DNA of 64,000 bases from NCBI GenBank assembly GCA_964019135.1, contig OZ025261.1, positions 35,950,820 to 36,014,819 of the forward strand, written 5' to 3'. This DNA comes from Arenicola marina (taxonomy: Eukaryota > Annelida > Polychaeta > Arenicolidae). A model generated the notes under the pieces. The model searched no databases and was not told where the DNA came from. It worked only from the letters and a program-made list of their open reading frames with translations. The translations under genes and the position numbers were made by a program. This document shows positions 58,575 through 64,000 of this stretch, one piece after another (the first letter of the stretch is position 1; each line of letters begins with the position of its first letter).

Positions 58575-60290
58575 TGGATGCAAGTATTTCTCGACGCAAA
58601 AAATGGATATTGGTCAGTTGAGCTTGACCCTGAAAGCCAACGCCCCACTACATTTAATTCAATTTTGGCCGTTTTTGTTGTAGAATGATGCCATTTGGAC
58701 TAGTGATGAGCCATGATGTTTTCCGGCAGACGATGGACCAAATACTGGAAACATGCCCCAGGACATCAGGTGTCGCCGATGATGTGACAGTCCGCGGTAA
58801 GACCGCAGAGAAACATGACTCAAATCTGCACAATATGGTAAAAGTGGCTCAAGAGAATGGTCTTGTTTTTACAGTGTTTTAACAGGAACAATACGTCGGG
58901 AGAAGAAAATTACAATCTACGGACTAGTAGTAGGGGGCGGGGGGGGGGGGGGTCGTCTTCCCATATCAAGCATGCAATGAAAGGGATGAAAGGGCGGATA
59001 AACGATACTAAATTGACGAATTCCCGATTCACGGTTATTTAATATTAAAATTCCCAGTTCACGATCAATGCAAATCGTTGATCACGGCGGTCGGCTAATA
59101 AACCATTCCCAGCTGACGAAGAATTATTTTCCTTATTCCCAGTTCACGGAGAGATGAAACGCCCAATCACGAGGAACGCAAATACCCCTTGCCCCCCCCC
59201 CCCCCCCCATGAGAAGATCGAAGCGATCAAGTCTCTCCAACCCCCAAGTAGCAAGACAGAACTAGAGGAATTCGTAGGCATTGTAACTTATGTGGAAGAA
59301 GGATGCAATTTCAATCGTCAGGAAGTCAACAGAACTCCTTTGAATCCGTGCAGGAGCTGCTATAGAGACAACCTTGGCGTATTCGACCCACGTAAGGATA
59401 CAGTCATTTTCATCCTTCAGGGGTATCGGAGTTGTTCTACTGCAGGACAACCGTCCTGTGGCATTCGATTCGAAATCACTTACACTAATGGAGCAGCGAT
59501 ACGCAACCGTTGAATGGGAACTACATGCGTTTGTTTTGTTGTTGTTAACGGTTTCAGACGTATGGTAAACCCTACAGGGTGGAGAGTGACCATAAACCAC
59601 TAGAGATGATATTCCTGAAGAACGGCAGCCGCTCCACGACTCGAACGTATGTTATAATTACTAGCCTACGCCTGCAAGGGTATATATGATATCACTATCA
59701 AGTAGGCCTACAAACCAAGCAACAAGATGGTGACAGCAGACAGCATGTCTCGTCTCCCAAACGTGCCGATGAAGCCATTGCTATGGATGTCACACTTCGT
59801 CCAATTCAGTACAGCACAACTGGATCAGCTCAAGCAACAGCCAAAGCAAAGATCCTATCATATCAGCGTTGCAGGAAGTCATTGTTGGGGGCTGGCCATC
59901 CAACCGGAAGAAACGCCCAAGTCTAGTGCAGGGCGGGGGGGGGCGCCGGGGGCGGGTGCCCCTCTTCCAGGAACGAGCCATGCAAGCACTGTTAAAGTCT
60001 ACCACCTCCAACTCACCCCCACCCCCGCGCTATTGAATTCACGAAGCAGCTATCCTCTGAACATGGGATAAGCAAAATAGATTGTAAGTGACAATAGTCG
60101 CCATTTCAACAGCCAGCAGTATCGTGAATTTCAAAGAAGATGATGGTTTGATCACATCCTCACCTCATTTCCCACAGTCCAATGGTTCGTTAGGTCTACA
60201 TCGAAAGAGCCATCCAAACAGTCAAGAATTTGAGGAATGACAAGGCCAGTAACAAATGGACCCTGACCTTGCACTCCAGTGTTTTTATAT
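58575..60290 (+). mobile_element. Ty3/gypsy LTR-retrotransposon fossil
   Basis: Plus-strand pieces in gypsy pol order: reverse transcriptase, the RT-RNase H connection, RNase H, and a trace of integrase towards 60290. No LTRs or gag were recognised, so it is an internal fragment. It is clearly broken, with several (about half a dozen) interruptions, and is old. An unrelated interspersed repeat (58925-59213) is inserted in it. Confidence 0.8.
58925..59213 (+). mobile_element. Interspersed repeat, copy B, inserted in the gypsy fossil
   Basis: Bounded by a G-run (58926-58951) and a C-run (59193-59208). The segment from 58980 matches copy A near 20567-20805 motif for motif, including GGTCGGCTAATA, ATTCCCAG and CACGAGGAACGCAAATACC. 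It lies between the RT and RNase H parts of the host fossil, so it is younger. Confidence 0.7.
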
Positions 60291-61345
60291 ACCGGCAGTC
60301 TTATAAACGAGAGCAAGAGAACATACATTTGGAGATACAGCGTTACCGCAAAGCATATCCGATTTTAAATAATACAAACGTTGGGCAATGTTGTTTAGTT
60401 TAGCAGACTTTATCTTTATCGTTCTGTTTCAACTGCACCCACAGTCCTTTCCCGGGAGTTATTCTGTCTTGACCACGTACTGACGATTGTAGGGCCTACA
60501 ATAATACATAGTTCGGGTCATATTATAGAAGTCCAGTTTTCCTCAATGTCTATTTCGGCCGGGCGCCTCTGTAAAACTGAGTGTGACAATGATTAATCTC
60601 CAGACACTTTATTGCAACTAAAGAGATCCAACAGATTAATCTGCTCGCTTGTTTACCAATGTTTACTTCATCCTTACTTCACCACAAAAGCAAAGATACG
60701 ACGAACCTATAAGCTTACTACAGAAGTGGATCACCACAGTCCATACACAAAAGTTAAGTAAGCCTAAGGTTTTTATTTTTAGTTTGAAATAAAATTGAAC
60801 TCAAAGTCTGAAACCATGACAACGTAGAAGGAGGCCATCAAACTGATTGAAACAGCGGGAATGCTACGCCTAACAAAAAGCCTATTTTGTCAATCTAATG
60901 TCAAACTGTCCGGTACCCGGTCTCACCTGTAGGCTGTTCTGCACAAAGCATCTGAGACTTAAGGATTAATATTCCTTAGTGTTGAATATATTCTATTCTG
61001 ATTTCAAAGTATCAGAATTAACCTGATTTGGCCGCTCTTGACTACAGAATATGGCCTTCTATGTTATATTTCAACAGAGGAAAGGTGCTTGGATACCGTG
61101 CAGACGGCGGGATGGTTGTCATGGATAAAAAGACCTCTATTGATGACGTCACGCACGCGCGATAACAATATTTAATATTTCCTTCGTACAAATTGTTCTC
61201 CAAAATGCATAATGTCGATATAGTAAAGTAATAGCTGCTATGCAAATAAACTATCTTTAATATATTTAGTGACATAAGGTTGGAGATGGTCACCATACAG
61301 GCAAAATGGTCATATATGGTTATGTATTTATCCAAAGGAAAATTT
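60291..61345. other. Intergenic, nothing recognised
   Basis: AT-rich unique sequence between the gypsy fossil and the ILRUN promoter. The minus frame at 61042-61335 has no recognisable domain. Confidence 0.5.
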
Positions 61346-61352
61346 CGTATAC

Positions 61353-61376
61353 GCGCATGCGCATTTCAACTTCCGG
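61353..61376 (+). promoter_or_regulatory. ILRUN promoter motifs: NRF-1 and ETS
   Basis: GCGCATGCGC (exact NRF-1 palindrome) at 61353-61362 and CTTCCGG (ETS core) at 61370-61376, about 130-150 bp before the ILRUN start codon. There is no TATA box, which fits a housekeeping-type promoter. Confidence 0.5.
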
Positions 61377-61504
61377 ATACCCAACTGGCTTCTGTTTGCT
61401 ACGTTGGAAAATGCTACTGCTGTTTACATCCAAAATGTTGACAAATACCCATCCAAACTAACGAACATCCCGTTTTGAGGGTAGTATCCTAAGCGTAAAC
61501 AAGC

Positions 61505-61659
61505 ATGGAAGTGGACAATGATATAGATTCGCAACTGTTACAGCAGTTTAGCTCCATGGGCACCACTGATAAAGAGGTGTTGATTGCGGAATTTCAGAGA
61601 CTGCTGGGCGATCAGCTGAATGCCGCAGGATGCGCGTTTTTCCTTGATATGAACAATTG
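61505..61659 (+). CDS. ILRUN: ILRUN (C6orf106) homologue, first coding exon
   Basis: The first 51 codons plus two bases start at an ATG and read MEVDNDIDSQLLQQFSSMGT, TDKEVLIAEFQRLLGDQLNA, AGCAFFLDMNNW. This matches the N-terminal UBA-like region of vertebrate ILRUN nearly residue for residue (GTTDKDVLISEFQRLLG, NPAGCAFFLDMTNW). The donor GTTAGT splits the Trp codon (TG/G). The remaining UBA-like helix and the NBR1-like domain lie beyond the window. Vertebrate ILRUN dampens antiviral and inflammatory transcription through IRF3 and p300/CBP. Intron 1 is at least 2.3 kb. Confidence 0.92.
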
Positions 61660-61757
61660 GTTAGTTCCCACAATGCCAATTCTAAAACATTTGGGTTATC
61701 CTGAGTGGTATTTATTGCAACAAATTTTGAGAAAATTAATACTACGTGTACACCAGC

Positions 61758-61850
61758 TAGCCCTGGTACATGCCTCTCTTACCACGCCCGTAAACGGAGC
61801 TAGGGTCACCCTATCTCCGGGCGTGGTAAGAGAGGCATGTACCAGGGCTA
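61758..61850. mobile_element. 93-bp palindromic MITE with 9-bp target duplication
   Basis: Perfect 33-bp terminal inverted repeats (TAGCCCTGGTACATGCCTCT... and its complement) surround a loop of under 30 bases that itself folds (TAGGGT/ACCCTA, GGAG/CTCC). TACACCAGC flanks it directly on both sides (61749-61757 and 61851-61859). A 9-bp duplication fits a Mutator-like element better than hAT (8 bp) or Tc1 (TA). It sits in ILRUN intron 1. Confidence 0.8.
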
Positions 61851-62165
61851 TACACCAGCCAGCCAAGTTAAGGAACCCCAGTGACTGAATCACTGACAGT
61901 TGCCTAGCTATAATTTATAAAGTCTGAACATAAAGTGACAGCTAGTCTGAAAACAAGATGCTACTGTCGTAAGACAGTTTGAAAAGGGACAATATATATG
62001 TTATCCATTTCCCAAATATGTATGACATCAGTAATGTCTTTTCAGTTTAAGTAACAGCTGCCTGACATCAAAATTACTAGTAAAGTGAAGGCTTTAAATA
62101 GCAGAATACATTTGCAAGGTGTTAACTTTGCTATTCGGGGATCGGGGATTAAGCTAGGGGTTGTT

Positions 62166-62262
62166 TAGCAGCCTGGGGAATTAGCTACTAGGGGAGTTAA
62201 GCAGCCTGGGGAATTAGCCACTAGGGGAAGTTACGTAGCCTGGGGAATTAGCTACTGGGGGT
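62166..62262. repeat. 33-bp tandem repeat, about three copies
   Basis: AGCAGCCTGGGGAATTAGCT followed by ACTAGGGGAGTTA, three copies with small changes. Confidence 0.8.
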
Positions 62263-63786
62263 AGAGCGGTCTGGTACAGCTAGCCTGGTAAACTGCTAAC
62301 GTATATACAAAATCAATACAGTGGTAAGTTTAGATATAATATATTTCATAAGATAAAAACTATGTGGGTTAATGATACAAGAAATTATGGGCTATACCTT
62401 GCAGTCTGTCGTGGGTCCTGGAGTCGTCGGGGAAGGGAGAGTGGTGTCATCTTTAGGTCGTCGGTACGTGGAACCTCAAGTTCCTGGCCTTTGCCCTTTT
62501 TGTATCCGTTCAGACTGACCAGTGTGGGCGTGGCGATACCCCTCATTGGTCAGTCTGCCCGAGGTCACCGAGCTGGTTATTGGCTGCTTAGGCCGCTAAT
62601 CGGCCACCATGCGTTGTCCGCCCCTGCTCACGGACCAGACCCCGCATGGCATCGCTGAGCCGTGTAACAAAGGCAGCAAACAAGTATAGCAATGTGTGTG
62701 GTCTGCACCATGTCGTGATCAGCGCCATGTAGGAATGTTCTCATATGGCGCTGCGCTAAATAGGAATTCCCACATGGCACGGCCATGTCGGAATCGTGTA
62801 GAATTTAGTCTTTGTCCATTTTAATAAGAATAATAGTTAGATTTATTTTTACACTGTTCTCGCCCAATTAAATAAAATAATTACAATACAATAGCTGGCT
62901 CAGTTAGAATAATTCTGATATAGTTCTGGCCTAATTAGAAATTCTTATTTGTTTATGGAACCAAGTTAAGTGATTTAGGCTATGTCTGCTTCTGGTTAAT
63001 TGTAACCCATGTTCAACATTTAGCATCACATTAAATCTTTCCCGCCTACCAATGTTTTTGTAGTCTTAGTTTAACAGGTTGGATAGTCTAAAGCAAATCT
63101 TAATTGCTGCCAAAAGAAAAGGTGGACTAAGGTTTAATGCCTACTTTTGCATTGACGTTTTGTTAGTAATGGTTGGCACTGTAGCACTATAAAGAGAGTG
63201 GCTAAATATGTGCTGAGTGTTTCCAGTCTTCCATGTCATTTGACTGTTGGGTTGGTGGAGATTTCCTAAATATCCTGGGATTGCGCAGTTGCCGGTTGCA
63301 ATGAATGAGAATTCCGAAAATGTGCAGCGCAGATTCCAACTTTGCACGGAACATATGCACGCTGAACGCCTTTAAATGGTTTATGTCTTACATGTTAACT
63401 TGCATATTTTATCTGTATTCTACTTCAGGGAAAATCATTATTTTAAGAAGTAGCTTTTGAAATGGACTCAAAATCGAAAAGTGTTCTACTATGCAAACCT
63501 GTACCTAGCCTGAAAGTTGAGATGATACAGTGTTGACACATGTTCTTATGACTGTACAATCATAAGAAGTCCTTGTGTACCATCCAATCTTTCAGGCTAA
63601 CCTTTACCTTGATCATGTTGATGATGGCAATATCAGAGCTAAGTGACAGCCTTTTATTTTTACAGTGTCTCACCAGATACTTGGACCAGAATCCATCTAA
63701 TTTGGTATATAAACAATTGAAATAACAAGTAATTGCATAAAACCCAATACAGGTTTCTGTGGTATGCCTTTCAAAGCCAGAAAATT

Positions 63787-63925
63787 GATCAATTTAGTGA
63801 CAAAAGTGATCAATTTAGTGACAAAAGTGATCAATTTAGTGACAAAAGTGATCAATTTAGTGACAAAAGTGATCAATTTAGTGACAAAAGTGATCAATTT
63901 GGTGACAAAGGTTATCAATTTAGAA
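63787..63925. repeat. 21-bp tandem repeat, about 6.5 copies
   Basis: GATCAATTTAGTGACAAAAG plus T repeated in register; the last units are slightly altered. Multiples of 21 give short open frames on both strands that are not genes. Confidence 0.93.
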
Positions 63926-64000
63926 AAACACCCAATGCAAATAATTAATCATGTGTGTGTATATATTCAGATACTATCAGACCTAAATAACAATGCCTAC

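Larger units (their letters stand above)
61860..64000. other. ILRUN intron 1, remaining sequence
   Basis: No exon recognised up to the window end. It contains the repeats listed at 62166 and 63787 and an imperfect 14-bp inverted repeat (CAGACTGACCAGTG / CATTGGTCAGTCTG) at about 62511-62558. Confidence 0.5.

Overview
This is eukaryotic, almost certainly bilaterian animal, genomic DNA. It has spliced genes with GT-AG introns, TATA and AATAAA signals, non-LTR and LTR retroelement debris, tRNA-type SINEs, and an extreme load of minisatellites. The proteins (ADA2/ADGF, ILRUN, a TMEM263-like protein and a forkhead factor) fit an invertebrate deuterostome, for example a lancelet, but the species is an inference. 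By length, tandem arrays make up more than a third of the 64 kb. Most long open frames here are by-products of repeat units whose length is a multiple of three, not genes. Layout: 1-4545 is a 26-bp satellite. 5521-17010 holds an unrecognised gene (two phase-matched exons) whose intron is filled by a 10.2-kb, 36-bp satellite carrying a 5' splice-site-like motif in most units. 18.2 kb has a small TATA-driven putative first exon. 19-33 kb is mostly non-coding, with a 41-bp array derived from a tRNA-SINE (21.6-22.6 kb), a 20-bp array (25.1-25.9 kb), a 71-bp array (27.6-28.2 kb) and a 188-bp triplicate (29 kb). 33.5-34.3 kb (minus) is a TMEM263-like gene. 36614-52354 (plus) is a complete nine-exon ADA2-type secreted adenosine deaminase; its 10-kb first intron contains a 5.3-kb polypurine satellite and two LINE remnants. 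54911-58207 (minus) is a six-exon forkhead gene, convergent with ADA2, with a tandem array of CRE-like octamers at its 3' side. 58.6-60.3 kb is a decayed Ty3/gypsy copy with another repeat inserted in it. 61505 onward (plus) is exon 1 of ILRUN, with a 93-bp palindromic MITE in its first intron. Gene reconstruction: the ADA2 exons keep phase at every junction and sum to 530 codons including stop, with all zinc and catalytic motifs. The forkhead exons, including a 46-bp microexon not visible as an ORF, also keep phase and sum to 482 codons. The genes show no obvious shared pathway. ADA2 and ILRUN both relate to innate immunity in vertebrates, but nothing in the sequence links them functionally.
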